The notes under the pieces: model-generated | The model's database searches: none | What the model saw: the letters and a program-made list of their open reading frames with translations, nothing else | What the model was told of the DNA's origin: nothing | Assembly: GCF_946479765.1 (NCBI RefSeq) | Contig: NZ_CAMLHO010000015.1 | Coordinates: forward strand, 1 to 64,000 | DNA from: an uncultured Aliivibrio sp. | Lineage (GTDB): Bacteria; Pseudomonadota; Gammaproteobacteria; Enterobacterales; Vibrionaceae | Direction of reading: 5' to 3' | DNA: 64,000 nucleotides | Program-made: the position numbers and the translations under genes | Shown here: piece after piece, positions 53,225-62,685 of the stretch | How the letters are laid out: each line of letters starts with the position of its first letter | Numbering within the stretch: the first letter of the stretch is position 1

Positions 53225-54082
53225 ATGAAAATACCAAACAGATTACTGCCATTAGTTGAAGATGGTTTAATAGATGAAGTTCAAACCCAATTAATGAGTG
53301 GCAAAGAAGCGGATGTCTACATCGTCCGTAGTGGCGACGATATTAAATGTGCCAAAGTTTATAAAGAAATTGAGCAACGTAGCTTTAAACAAGCCGTTGC
53401 CTATCGCGAAGGCCGAAAAGTAAAAAATAGCCGTCGAGCACGTGCGATGGAGAAAGGCTCAAAATTCGGCCGAGACGAACAAGAGAAAGTATGGCAAAAC
53501 GCTGAAATTGATGCACTGTATAAACTGTCAGCTGCTGGAGTTCGAGTACCACAACCTTATGGTTGTTTTGATGGTGTATTATTGATGGAACTCGTCACTG
53601 ATGATGAAGGCTCTGTAGCCCCTCGTCTTAACGATATTTCATTAAGTAAAGAACAAGCATTACGCGATCACGATTTAATGATCCAATACGTCACTCGTAT
53701 GCTATGCGTCGGCATCATACACGGTGATTTATCTGAATTTAACGTGTTAGTTGATCATCTTGGCCCTGTCATTATCGATTTACCTCAAGCCGTTGATGCA
53801 TCAGCAAATAATAACGCTAAATGGATGTTAGAGCGTGATGTCAACAATATGACCACATACTATGGCCAATATGCTCCTGAGCTGCTTGGTACTGAATATG
53901 CCAAAGAAATGTGGGCTCTATATGAAGTTGGTGAATTAACGCCGCATACAGTACTAACAGGCGTATTTATTGATGATGGCGAAGATGCCGATGTTGATGG
54001 ATTAATGGCTGAAATTAACGCTGTGATGGAAGAAGCTCGCTTACGTAAAGAGCGTCAACTTGAAGATCAAGAGTTCGATTAA
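53225..54082 (+). CDS. RIO1-family atypical serine kinase
   Basis: From ATG 53225 (GAAGGTGCA upstream) the protein has 285 residues. It has the RIO fold: SGKEADVYIVRSG, the lysine in KCAKVYKEIEQRSFKQ, the catalytic HGDLSEFNVLVDH and the metal-binding IIDLPQAVD. Bacterial RIO1 proteins are rarely studied; archaeal/eukaryal relatives act in small ribosomal subunit maturation. The upstream ORF-track extension to 53126 has no clear ribosome site. Confidence 0.88.
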   Translation: MKIPNRLLPLVEDGLIDEVQTQLMSGKEADVYIVRSGDDIKCAKVYKEIEQRSFKQAVAYREGRKVKNSRRARAMEKGSKFGRDEQEKVWQNAEIDALYKLSAAGVRVPQPYGCFDGVLLMELVTDDEGSVAPRLNDISLSKEQALRDHDLMIQYVTRMLCVGIIHGDLSEFNVLVDHLGPVIIDLPQAVDASANNNAKWMLERDVNNMTTYYGQYAPELLGTEYAKEMWALYEVGELTPHTVLTGVFIDDGEDADVDGLMAEINAVMEEARLRKERQLEDQEFD

Positions 54083-54159
54083 CTGATAAGCTACATACTC
54101 AATGCTTTTATTGGCAGATGATGGATTATCTGCCAATATCATTCCCTCCCAAAAAAACT

Positions 54160-55242
54160 TTAAGCATCCTGTTCTACATTTTCTTCAGCTTCATTATTTA
54201 ACCAAACGGTAAATAACTGATACGTTAAACTCAGTATCACTGCCCCTACAAATAAACCAACAATACCTGACATCGCCATACCACCTAAAGCGCCTAGCAA
54301 AATAACGATCATAGGTATATGAGAGCCTCGGCTTAATAATATCGGTTTTAAAAATGCATCGCTGCTGCTTACCAACACACACCAAATTGAGAACAGAACC
54401 GCAGGCGCTGTCGTATCAACACTGAACACATAAAAAATAACAGGTAGCAGTATTAAAATTGGCGGCAGTTGAATAATCGCAAATACAAGCACTAAGAAAA
54501 TCAACAAACCCAACGCTGGCGTAGGAATACCAATCACAGCCATACCTAACCCTGCTAATGTGGTCTGTATGACGGCAACCCCTATTACCCCTTGAACCAC
54601 GCTTCTTATTGTTTTAGTCGACAGTTTCGTTAACGCTTCACCATGAGATCCAGTTAAGCGGTTTGAAACTAAAATAAAGGCTTGCTCGCACTTCGCTGCA
54701 TGAGACATAAAAACACCGGCAATAATAGTCGATACAATAAATTGAATAAAACCACCGCCCAACGAACCGACAATTGAAGCCGCTTTACTGGCAACGACTT
54801 TCACTTCAGCACTGTATTTAAATAACAGGCTTTCAAGATTTGACGAGGCTAATGACATAAAGGAATAGACTTCGTTTCCAATAATCGGCCAGTCTTGCAT
54901 ACTTGCTTTTGGCTTAGGGATCGCTATCGTTCCATCTTGATAGCCTAAAAACAATTCAGTTCCACTCGTGTAAATCCCTGTAGATAGAGCAACCAATGGA
55001 ACCAATAACAGTAAAACACCGATAATGGTTAAAATAATACTGATCTTACTCTCACTCAGTCTGGTTTTTCTATTAAAAAAGGCCACTATTGGGTATAAGG
55101 CGGTAGCGATAATACCGCCCCATACCATCAATAAGAGGAAAGGTTTTAATATAGACAAGCACCATAAAACCAGAACCGAAATGGCACTAATTTTGATAAA
55201 GGCATCAATCGCTTGATTAGAAAAATTATGATCTAGTTTCAT
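54160..55242 (-). CDS. AI-2E/PerM-family membrane transporter
   Basis: The 360-residue protein has about eight membrane segments (first at 15-60, a group at 205-350) and the family blocks TSGTELFLGYQDG, GGGFIQFIVSTIIAGVF and LPPILILLPVIFYVF. Family members move autoinducer-2 or other small solutes in or out. AAGGAACG precedes the ATG. Confidence 0.85.
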   Translation of the reverse strand: MKLDHNFSNQAIDAFIKISAISVLVLWCLSILKPFLLLMVWGGIIATALYPIVAFFNRKTRLSESKISIILTIIGVLLLLVPLVALSTGIYTSGTELFLGYQDGTIAIPKPKASMQDWPIIGNEVYSFMSLASSNLESLLFKYSAEVKVVASKAASIVGSLGGGFIQFIVSTIIAGVFMSHAAKCEQAFILVSNRLTGSHGEALTKLSTKTIRSVVQGVIGVAVIQTTLAGLGMAVIGIPTPALGLLIFLVLVFAIIQLPPILILLPVIFYVFSVDTTAPAVLFSIWCVLVSSSDAFLKPILLSRGSHIPMIVILLGALGGMAMSGIVGLFVGAVILSLTYQLFTVWLNNEAEENVEQDA

Positions 55243-55494
55243 GAACGTTCCTTGTTACAAAAAGGGAGAGTTTTACTTATTTAGGTGTACAAAAATCAAA
55301 AAATCAATTCTTCTCTTTGGTAAACCACCAGCATTCATGCCTGTTAGCAATAGATCAACAGCTGCACTGCTTGTCATCACTATAGCATCTTCATCACTGA
55401 CTGCGTACTTACCCCATAGCGCTAATGCCATTGCAATAAAAAAAGCAGCAGCGCTACTTTACCATTTAAATAAAAATTATATTCATAATATAAA

Positions 55495-55509
55495 TGGCAC
55501 GGAGAATGC
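55495..55509 (+). promoter_or_regulatory. sigma-54 promoter of the chemoreceptor gene
   Basis: TGGCACGGAGAATGC has both invariant dinucleotides at correct spacing, 160 bases before the MCP ATG. Vibrio flagellar and many chemotaxis genes depend on sigma-54 with FlrA/FlrC-type activators, so this gene may be in that cascade. Confidence 0.75.
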
Positions 55510-55668
55510 TTGATAGATATACAAGTCAAATACTTATTTCATTCCTATTATTATCTTCAATGTAATATTTATGACATGATTCATTTTGGATCTTAAATTT
55601 ATTATTACAAAGTTTGAATATCACTATTCACCAAATCATCACTACGTAACTAAAAAGATGGAACTCAC

Positions 55669-57555
55669 ATGTTAAAAAATTTATCACTTAAAAACAAACT
55701 AGCTATATCAGCTAGTGCTGCAATTATACTCGGAGGAGTATTAGTTGAAGCCCTATCATTTAATGCCTCTTTAGGGCGTTTAGATACTGAAGTAACACAA
55801 CGTTTAGAAAGTACGACAGCTTCGTACAATCAATACGTGACCGATTGGATTTTATCTAAAGAACGCGCATTAACCTCACTGCCTCAAGAAGCAAATGCTG
55901 ATGCCATTGCTGTTCATTTAAAACAAGTTCGTGATTCTGCAAAATTTGATAATGTATTCCTTGCTTACCCGGATGGTTCTCAAGCTAATGCAAATAGTGT
56001 GATCCTTCCACCTGGTAATGATGATCCAAGAAAATGGGGTTGGTACACAAACGCTGTTGCCGCACCTTCAAAAGTATTTATGGATAATCCAACCGTTGCC
56101 GCAGCAACAGGGGCAAATGTTGTTTCTTTAGGAAAAGCGTTAAATCTTCATGGTCAGCAAGTGGTTCTTGGCGCCGATGTTGAGATCACCGATATCCTAA
56201 ACAGCATGAAAAAAGTCATTATTCCTGGTGAAGGGTTTATGTTTATTGCGAATAATAAAGGCAATATTTTTACTCATCCAAATACAAAGCTATTAAATAA
56301 ATCAGTCTCTACTTTAGGCTTAGATTTTTCAACGATTCAACAGGCAACAAATAGTAACTCTGACATATCTATTGAATTAGATGGTGAGAAATACATTATA
56401 TATGCTCAAAAAATTGATGACACAAGTTTAATTACAGTGAGCATAATTAATTATGATTCGCTAGTTGCCCCTCTATTTGATGCCATATCAGGTCAGATGC
56501 TGGTAACAACAATTGTTGTCATTATTTGTACGTTATTATTCAACCTACTATGTAATATTCTATTTCGTCCACTGAATAATGTATCTCAAGCGCTAGCTCA
56601 AATAGCCAATGGCAGTGGTGATTTAACGCAACGAATTCATGTTGAAAATAAAGACGAAGTTGGTGAGCTTGCCAACAACTTCAATATTTTTGTTGAAAGC
56701 TTACAACAGCTTATTCAGCATGTTCGTCTACAATCTCAACAATTAACAGAAGGTTCAGAGCAAAGTACTAACCGAGCAAACAATTCAGTTAAAGAACTTA
56801 ATCTTCAACAACAAGAAATCACAATGGTTGCCACTGCGGTAACTGAAATGGCATCAGCCACTCGTGAAATAGCCTCTCATGCTGAGCAAACCGCAGAAGC
56901 TGCTCAAAACTCATCAAGCAGTACTCACAAAGGTCGCTCTCTTGTTATTGAAACAAAAGCATCAATCAATAACCTAGCAAATGAAGTCAATGAAGCAAGC
57001 ATGGTAATCAGTGAGCTTCAGCAGCACTCTCAAGAGATCAATACTGTATTGGCAACGATTCAAGGTATCGCTGAACAAACGAATTTATTAGCACTGAATG
57101 CCGCGATTGAAGCCGCACGAGCAGGAGAGCAAGGGCGTGGCTTTGCCGTTGTTGCTGACGAAGTTCGAGTATTATCACAACGCACTCATACTTCAACAGA
57201 AGAGATTAAATCGACGATTGATATCCTTCAACAAACGACAAGTCGCGCAGTTAACTTAATGCAAAGTAGCTCTAAGTTGGCAAATAGTTCAGTAGAAGAT
57301 GCAGATAGAGCAGCACTGGCACTAGAAGAAATTAGCTCATCAGTGACTTTAATCAGCGACATGGCGACTCAAATTGCGACAGCCGCTGAAGAGCAAACCC
57401 ACGTAACTGGCGAGATAACTCAAAATGTCACATCCATTAAAGATGTCACAGACCTACTTGTTATCGATTCAACTGATAGTTTAGCTCAATCCCATTCTCT
57501 CAAAGAGCAAGCCGCTAATTTAAGTGAAAAAGTCGCTACCTTTAAGCTTTCATAA
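55669..57555 (+). CDS. methyl-accepting chemotaxis protein
   Basis: A 628-residue chemoreceptor: N-terminal membrane segment (about 12-30), a periplasmic dCache-type sensor (about 35-270, with WGWYTNA and AGE-like [15 protein letters not shown]), second membrane segment (about 278-300), HAMP (about 300-355) and signalling domain (about 390-620) with the hairpin tip [34 protein letters not shown]. No C-terminal pentapeptide is seen. Ligand unknown. A sigma-54 promoter lies upstream. Confidence 0.93.
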   Translation: MLKNLSLKNKLAISASAAIILGGVLVEALSFNASLGRLDTEVTQRLESTTASYNQYVTDWILSKERALTSLPQEANADAIAVHLKQVRDSAKFDNVFLAYPDGSQANANSVILPPGNDDPRKWGWYTNAVAAPSKVFMDNPTVAAATGANVVSLGKALNLHGQQVVLGADVEITDILNSMKKVIIPGEGFMFIANNKGNIFTHPNTKLLNKSVSTLGLDFSTIQQATNSNSDISIELDGEKYIIYAQKIDDTSLITVSIINYDSLVAPLFDAISGQMLVTTIVVIICTLLFNLLCNILFRPLNNVSQALAQIANGSGDLTQRIHVENKDEVGELANNFNIFVESLQQLIQHVRLQSQQLTEGSEQSTNRANNSVKELNLQQQEITMVATAVTEMASATREIASHAEQTAEAAQNSSSSTHKGRSLVIETKASINNLANEVNEASMVISELQQHSQEINTVLATIQGIAEQTNLLALNAAIEAARAGEQGRGFAVVADEVRVLSQRTHTSTEEIKSTIDILQQTTSRAVNLMQSSSKLANSSVEDADRAALALEEISSSVTLISDMATQIATAAEEQTHVTGEITQNVTSIKDVTDLLVIDSTDSLAQSHSLKEQAANLSEKVATFKLS

Positions 57556-57583
57556 TAACCGCCCTAAATGGTAGGAGTGATGT

Positions 57584-57754
57584 TTAACTCACCACTTCTA
57601 CCGTTTTATGTTGAGGGCCTAAATACGTCCCTTCATCTATCAGATAACGTAGCGATTCTTCACACTCAGGACACTCAAAAATCTCATTCGGTTCAATGGC
57701 TTCCTCTTCAACCCACTCCCAGCCAATATGCTCTTCACAGCTTGGACATTCCAT
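57584..57754 (-). CDS. small zinc-ribbon protein (56 aa), not in ORF track
   Basis: The minus strand encodes 56 residues starting MECPSCEEHIGWEWVEEE, with a second cysteine pair in IFECPECEESLRYLID, so two CxxC knuckles about 25 residues apart. This is a typical single zinc ribbon. It is acidic. The plus-strand ORF at 57568-57789 is its shadow. It converges with the chemoreceptor gene and is divergent from the LysR gene at 57914. A weak GAGAAA precedes the ATG. Function unknown. Confidence 0.75.
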   Translation of the reverse strand: MECPSCEEHIGWEWVEEEAIEPNEIFECPECEESLRYLIDEGTYLGPQHKTVEVVS

Positions 57755-57913
57755 TTATATTTCTCATAAAAAAATTTCCACGAGTATAATATCAATCTGA
57801 TCAGAATATTTAAATATTCTGATCACTAAGCACATAAAGTTATCAGTTATTTTTAATCTCATAATATTTTGTTATATTGAAACCTAAGAAAATAACGACT
57901 AATTTGGTGATTT

Positions 57914-58801
57914 ATGCTTAACCCTCTATGGCTTAATACATTTTGTACTTTGGTTGATGTTGGCCACTTTACTCAAACGGCAGAACAGCTATACATGACT
58001 CAGCCAGGCGTAAGTCAACACATCAAAAAATTAGAAAACGCCTGTGGTTATGATTTATTAAAGCGGGAAGGTAAAAGTGTTGATCTAACCGAACAAGGTC
58101 GTTTGGTTTATGATTTTGCAAGACAACAACAACACAATACCGCCAACTTAATTGAAACTCTAAGTTTTGATGACCCACATAAGGGGTTATGTAAACTGTC
58201 TTGTTCTGGCGCCTTAGCGCTATCGCTTTATCCTGAATGTATCGATTTACAAAAGACACACCCGAATTTAACGACCTCTTTAGAAGCGGCTCCTAATCAT
58301 AAAATATTAGAGGATATACAACGCGGAATCATTGATATTGGCATTGTAACCCATAGCCCAACACCTAGTTTATTTCATAGCGAAGAATTAACCGAAGAGC
58401 CTCTTTGTTTAGCATTACCAAAATGCTACAAAAATACACCGATTACCCTTGAAGTATTGATGTCCTGCGGGTTAATTAAACATCCAGACGCAGAGCATTA
58501 TTTATCACTCTATTTTGATTATTGTAAAGATAAGGCGTTAGAGAAAGGGAATGCAAATGAATTTCCAGTAGCAAGTTATATCAATCAATTGAGCCAAATT
58601 TTATTACCTATCGCTCAAGGTATTGGCTTTACCGTACTGCCACAAAGCGCCATTGATGCCTTTACGGATAAAGACAACTTATATATTCATACTCCAACAC
58701 AACTGGTTATGGAACGCTTGTTTTTGGTTCAAAAACGAAATCGAGAGTTACCAAAGCGATATCAGACATTGATAAAAAAAATAAAAAAGACATTGATATA
58801 G
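57914..58801 (+). CDS. LysR-family transcription regulator
   Basis: The 295-residue protein has the N-terminal FCTLVDVGHFTQTAEQLYMTQPGVSQHIKKLENACG helix-turn-helix and a LysR effector domain. Divergent from the zinc-ribbon gene, which may be under its control. A ten-base tandem repeat begins right at its stop. Ligand and targets unknown. Confidence 0.88.
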   Translation: MLNPLWLNTFCTLVDVGHFTQTAEQLYMTQPGVSQHIKKLENACGYDLLKREGKSVDLTEQGRLVYDFARQQQHNTANLIETLSFDDPHKGLCKLSCSGALALSLYPECIDLQKTHPNLTTSLEAAPNHKILEDIQRGIIDIGIVTHSPTPSLFHSEELTEEPLCLALPKCYKNTPITLEVLMSCGLIKHPDAEHYLSLYFDYCKDKALEKGNANEFPVASYINQLSQILLPIAQGIGFTVLPQSAIDAFTDKDNLYIHTPTQLVMERLFLVQKRNRELPKRYQTLIKKIKKTLI

Positions 58802-58826
58802 ATAGGCTTAGATAGGCTTAGATAGG
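58801..58826. repeat. ten-base tandem repeat after LysR gene
   Basis: GATAGGCTTA is repeated 2.6 times directly after the LysR stop codon. Confidence 0.9.
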
Positions 58827-58873
58827 ATGGATAAACTTTCAGTTTAAAAAATACAAAACGCTAAAACCAAAAA

Positions 58874-58900
58874 ACTCCTGACGGTCAGGAGTTTTGTTTT
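58874..58900. terminator. terminator shared by LysR gene and 28-aa peptide gene
   Basis: ACTCCTGA / TCAGGAGT with loop CGG, flanked by A's and then TTTTGTTTTTTT. It ends the plus-strand LysR gene; the minus-strand small gene stops just before it. Confidence 0.92.
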
Positions 58901-58901
58901 T

Positions 58902-58988
58902 TTACCACTTTTTAGCCGTGTCTTTTGCAGTGTCTTTCCAATATTGAATTCGCGCACGTTGCAATTGGGCTCTTCTTGTTCTTTTCAT
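58902..58988 (-). CDS. 28-residue basic small protein, not in ORF track
   Basis: The minus strand has AAAGGAAG at an ideal 6-8 bases before an ATG that opens MKRTRRAQLQRARIQYWKD and ends ..TAKKW after 28 residues. It is strongly basic at the N-terminus (R/K-rich) with a likely helix. The start signal, the stop next to a terminator, and the otherwise empty 58905-59319 stretch support a real gene. I do not recognise the family. Confidence 0.6.
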   Translation of the reverse strand: MKRTRRAQLQRARIQYWKDTAKDTAKKW

Positions 58989-59319
58989 AAGATACTTCCT
59001 TTAATCACTCGCTCATCTTTGAGCTGCTGTCATAAATTTCAATGACCCAACCAATTTATAGTAGAGTTAATCATTTAGCGAGGATCAAGATCACGAATAT
59101 TTAAAAGTACTGCGTATTTTTACTTATATTTCATGATCCAAGTAACATTTAAGCCAATATTAAACTAAAGGCTTTTTTACACGATGTGAAAATTGATTTG
59201 ATTCGCCATAAAGAATCATCATCTTTCTTTAAGAATATCAATACGCTGTGATTTATCATTGTTTTTATAATTAATTAAAGAGTAATCACTACGCTTAATT
59301 TTCTAGCAGAAGGGGGCAA
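58989..59319. other. intergenic region, no feature seen
   Basis: 331 AT-rich bases between the small basic peptide gene and the 69-aa gene. It must carry the peptide gene promoter; no other structure was recognised. Confidence 0.55.
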
Positions 59320-59529
59320 TTAAAACGAAATTAAAAAATCGCCAATAGGTTGATTATAACTATTGGTAATGCTTCCTTTACCGGTATCCTCACAGTATGA
59401 AAAATCGATATCAAATGAGTCTAGTTCGCCTTTCATTAGTATATTACGTAATAATACATCACTGTTTAGTTGATGAATTAACGCGTTCCATGAAACATTA
59501 TTTTTGAAAATAGTAAAATTTACTTGCAT
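59320..59529 (-). CDS. hypothetical small protein (69 aa)
   Basis: A 69-residue protein starting MQVNFTIFKNNVSWNALIHQL with AAAGG 5-8 bases upstream of its ATG. No signal peptide or membrane segment. The family is not recognised; the good ribosome site and codon pattern suggest it is expressed. Confidence 0.55.
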   Translation of the reverse strand: MQVNFTIFKNNVSWNALIHQLNSDVLLRNILMKGELDSFDIDFSYCEDTGKGSITNSYNQPIGDFLISF

Positions 59530-59685
59530 TTAGTACCTTTGGTTTTATAAAAAAGAAATTTTTAATGCTTAGTCTGATTAAAAACTATAACTAGGCTAAA
59601 AATTATTTTAAATAGAGTAATATATTGATGTTACAGAAAAATGATTTGATTAAAACGAAGATAGTAGAAGTAACTAAGAGATGTT

Positions 59686-59730
59686 ATGACAAGTACAAAA
59701 GCAGGAGCAGGAGCAGGAGCAGATGTTTGA
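59686..59730 (+). CDS. possible 14-codon peptide with Ala-Gly repeat
   Basis: ATG with AAGAG five bases upstream opens MTSTKAGAGAGADV followed by TGA. The coding part contains the hexamer GCAGGA three and a half times. It may be a leader peptide or chance; there is no downstream gene in this direction within reach. Confidence 0.25.
   Translation: MTSTKAGAGAGADV
59700..59721. repeat. hexanucleotide tandem repeat
   Basis: GCAGGA repeated about 3.5 times. Confidence 0.85.
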
Positions 59731-59788
59731 AATGTTTTTATATCTTACAGAGTAGAACTAAATCGAGCATTAATAAAATTTAAAAGTG

Positions 59789-59815
59789 GCGCAGATGGTA
59801 CTAGACCACCTGCGC
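59789..59815 (-). terminator. terminator of the cold-shock gene
   Basis: GCGCAGATGGT / ACCACCTGCGC (one mismatch) with a short loop; on the minus strand it is followed by CACTTTTAAATTTT. Confidence 0.85.
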
Positions 59816-59828
59816 AACTTATTTGAAA

Positions 59829-60038
59829 TTAAGCAGCTACAACGTTAGCAGCTTGAGGGCCTTTTTGGCCTTGCTCAACTTCAAAAGAAACTTTTTGGCC
59901 TTCAGCAAGAGTTTTGAAACCCTCTGAAGCGATAGCACGGAAATGTACGAATACGTCAGCGCCGCCGTTATCTTGAGTGATAAAACCGAAACCTTTCTCT
60001 TCGTTAAACCATTTAACGATACCAGTTGTTTTAGACAT
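59829..60038 (-). CDS. cold-shock protein (CspA family)
   Basis: A 69-residue single CSD-fold protein with the RNA-binding motifs [12 protein letters not shown] (RNP1) and DVFVHFRAI (RNP2). It acts as an RNA chaperone. AAGGGAC precedes the ATG. A hairpin with a T-run lies in its 5' leader (60070-60084). Which Csp paralogue this is cannot be told. Confidence 0.93.
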
Positions 60039-60519
60039 GTAATGTCCCTTATATTTAAATTCATAAAAAATCGCATAGTGCGATGTGCTTAGAGCTTGAA
60101 TTATTAAATGTGACTACAAAGCTAAGGGAAACACTGAGAATAACGACATTACGAAGAAATACTAAGGCTTACTTTTACTTGATGTTCATTAACAACCCTG
60201 AGCAACAGAGCGAGATAAATAATACCCTAACACCAAAGATTGTAAAGCTTTTTCTTCAATGTATTTAATTTATTCTTAAATTCCATACGTTACATTCACT
60301 AAATGATTTACTTCCTTTGTGGCCCGATCAAACCAAAAGAACATAAATCTCTAGACCACAAGCATTCTTTTCTCCCAAAAAACCATAAGATTAGAAGCAG
60401 TTATTGACACAAAACTGTAATCTAACATTACTAAGAAAATCCATTAAATTAGGCTCCACTTTGGTTATGATGACCTTATTCATCAACAACCATTCCCTAT
60501 CATAGCGGAGCATTTACGC
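60039..60519. other. intergenic region between csp and small membrane protein genes
   Basis: 481 bases. The csp leader with its hairpin lies at the left edge. The small plus-strand ORF at 60083-60268 lacks a ribosome site and overlaps the leader, so it is not counted. Confidence 0.55.
60070..60084 (-). terminator. terminator-like hairpin in the csp 5' leader
   Basis: The minus strand reads ATCGCA CTA TGCGAT followed by TTTTTTA, about 32 bases before the csp ATG. It may attenuate csp at normal temperature, or end an unseen upstream transcript. Confidence 0.55.
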
Positions 60520-60735
60520 ATGAAAAAAATTGTCCCTTTCATCTTACTCGCCTTTTTCAGCCTACGTTTATTTGCTTCTGTTGGCCCTCATATTCAGCAA
60601 TTAGAGCATGATAGTTTCACTATTTTACGTTCAGTACTGATTGTCAGTTCAATATGCTTCGTTATCTCTCTATTAGTTAAAAAATTCAAAAAACCATCCC
60701 CAATAACAATAAAAACAGATGATATCTCAGAATAA
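60520..60735 (+). CDS. small single-span membrane protein
   Basis: A 71-residue protein with an N-terminal hydrophobic signal (MKKIVPFILLAFFSLRLFAS), a second hydrophobic stretch (about 37-53, VLIVSSICFVISLLV) and a lysine-rich cytoplasmic tail. GCGGAG precedes the ATG and a strong terminator follows. Family not recognised. Confidence 0.65.
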   Translation: MKKIVPFILLAFFSLRLFASVGPHIQQLEHDSFTILRSVLIVSSICFVISLLVKKFKKPSPITIKTDDISE

Positions 60736-60743
60736 TGACTAAA

Positions 60744-60773
60744 AAAAAGAGCGACCAATCGGCCGCTCTTTTT
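60744..60773. terminator. bidirectional terminator after small membrane protein
   Basis: AAAAAGAGCG / CGCTCTTTTT around ACCAATCGGC, with A-run and T-run on either side; also faces the mscS-like gene. Confidence 0.92.
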
Positions 60774-60791
60774 AACTACATATCACTATAA

Positions 60792-62396
60792 TTATGCTTC
60801 ATGCTTGTATACATGCACATCTCGTTGTGGGAATGGGATACTAACGCCTTCAGCATCGAAACGCTTCTTAACGGCCTCAGTTACTTCCCAATATACATTC
60901 CAGTAGTCATCTGTTTTCACCCATGGACGAACAATAAAATCAACGGATGACTCATTAAGAGTATGCAACTTAACCATATGCTCAGGTGATTTTAATACCG
61001 CTGGATGATTCGATAAAATATCATTAAAGATAGCTTTTGCTTTCTCTATATCATCTTGGTAACCAATACCAAAAACCATATCAACACGACGTTCAGTTTC
61101 AATAGTGACATTTTTAATCACATCACCCCAAATTTTATTGTTCGGGAAAATAAGGTTCTGGTTATCAACCGTTTTAATTGTTGTTGACACTAAGTTCATC
61201 CGGTTTACCTTACCTACAACCCCACCAAGATCAACAAGATCACCCACATCAAATGGGCGATAAATTAAAATCATCATGCCCGAAGCAAAATTAGATAAGG
61301 TATCTTTTAATGCAAAACCAATCACTACACCAGCAACACCAAAGCCCGTTAATAATGGACCTAAGTTGATCCCAATCTGAGACAGAGCAATCAAAACACC
61401 AATCATCATTACAAACTTTGAGCCCATCGACACAAAGAAATCTTGCATCAAATGGCTAAACTTCATTTTTGAATGAGACACACTTTTCTTAATAGCAACC
61501 TTAGCAAGGCGAGAAAGAAAACTAGAAATCCAAAGAATAACTGCAAAAATAATGAGTTTAACAATAATAGAAGGCCCATTTTCTACAGCCCAATTTTTAA
61601 AGCCAGTTACCCACTCTTCTGTTAAACCATACGCAACACTAACGTCTAATACATCACTATTTATATCACCAGTAATAGAAAATATTAATTGCTTATACTT
61701 TGTAATATCAACACCATTCTCTTCCATTAATGCTGTTGTCGCTTCTAAACTTGCTACCATTAATGAGATACGCTCAGTCATTGTCACTGCCGCTTGCTTT
61801 AATTTTTCTTTTTGTTCAGCAGAAGCAAATTTCAAACGTTGATCAATATCATTTCGTTGAGAGTCAATATAATGAATGACGTTGAATAATAAATCAGCAC
61901 GCGTTTCTAACTCTTTTAAAATCGTTTGCTCTTCATTCATGAAATCAATATGTAAAGATTTACCCCATGCCAACGTTTCAAAAGCCTCAACGTAATATTG
62001 ATCCATCATCGTTAGGCGTTTTTGAGCCGCAAATTCTAAATCTGCTTTTTCATCACCGCTTGCTTTTCTTGATGCCTTAGTAAGGCGAACAAGCTCTTTT
62101 TGACTGTAAGCTAATAAATGGTTCACTAATATCATCTCAGAGCGAACAGCAGTAGCTAAAGCAGGTGTTTTAATATCGTCTTGAATTTTTACAGAAATCT
62201 CATTTCTAATGCCTTCATTTTTACGACGAAGTACATCTTCAAAAAAGAGTTTATCGGCAGGATCAGCAGTGGATAATTGAACTAAACGTTCTTGTAAATT
62301 CTGCTGTGTTACTTTCATTTCATCAATGCTTTGTGCATAAGTTGGAGTAATAAAACTAACCATCAATAATAGCGAAGCGATATATTTCTTAATCAT
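60792..62396 (-). CDS. MscS-family mechanosensitive channel with long N-terminal extension
   Basis: From ATG 62396 the protein has 534 residues and a signal peptide (ending TYAQ). The N-terminal 230 residues are helical and periplasmic, then membrane segments follow (about 260-385). The pore/beta domain contains GLTEEWVTGF, ASGMMILIYRPFDVGDLVDLGGVVGKVNRMNLVSTTIKTVDNQNLIFPN, the MscS core. It opens under membrane tension. The ORF-track start at 62438 adds 14 residues; AGGAC favours the later ATG. Confidence 0.88.
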   Translation of the reverse strand: MIKKYIASLLLMVSFITPTYAQSIDEMKVTQQNLQERLVQLSTADPADKLFFEDVLRRKNEGIRNEISVKIQDDIKTPALATAVRSEMILVNHLLAYSQKELVRLTKASRKASGDEKADLEFAAQKRLTMMDQYYVEAFETLAWGKSLHIDFMNEEQTILKELETRADLLFNVIHYIDSQRNDIDQRLKFASAEQKEKLKQAAVTMTERISLMVASLEATTALMEENGVDITKYKQLIFSITGDINSDVLDVSVAYGLTEEWVTGFKNWAVENGPSIIVKLIIFAVILWISSFLSRLAKVAIKKSVSHSKMKFSHLMQDFFVSMGSKFVMMIGVLIALSQIGINLGPLLTGFGVAGVVIGFALKDTLSNFASGMMILIYRPFDVGDLVDLGGVVGKVNRMNLVSTTIKTVDNQNLIFPNNKIWGDVIKNVTIETERRVDMVFGIGYQDDIEKAKAIFNDILSNHPAVLKSPEHMVKLHTLNESSVDFIVRPWVKTDDYWNVYWEVTEAVKKRFDAEGVSIPFPQRDVHVYKHEA

Positions 62397-62685
62397 AAAA
62401 AAACGTCCTATATAAATCATGATTATATAATAATCCAAGCGTATCTATTCTGTGCTATATCTATTGTGAATAATAGTATCAAGTGATGAAAGGCTGTTCA
62501 TTTGTTGGGATTTTGTGAGCTATAAAAGAAGTGTCTGATTCTGTTGTGGAGAATTTATGTGTCAATTTATGAATACTATTATTAGCTTTTCACTCCTTCG
62601 TTATAAGCCAACAAACAAAAACGCACTCATCAAATGATAAATACGTTCTCAAATTCAATTTTCAATATCGGCGTAAAGCGTAATC

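Noticed and set aside
55273-55431. 52-codon minus-strand ORF (MALALWGKYAVSDEDAIV...)
   Set aside because: It looks protein-like but has no ribosome site before its ATG and overlaps the rejected plus-strand ORF; support is too weak for a feature.
55241-55513. 90-residue plus-strand ORF upstream of the chemoreceptor
   Set aside because: It overlaps the AI-2E gene start and runs through the sigma-54 promoter. It has no ribosome site, and the sequence is of low complexity.
57568-57789. 73-residue plus-strand ORF
   Set aside because: It is the shadow of the zinc-ribbon gene on the minus strand, whose cysteine pattern is convincing.
59837-60076. 79-residue ORF in another frame of csp
   Set aside because: It is a frame shadow of the cold-shock gene.
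60083-60268. 61-residue plus-strand ORF
   Set aside because: It lies in the csp leader/promoter region, has no ribosome site and shows no recognisable pattern.
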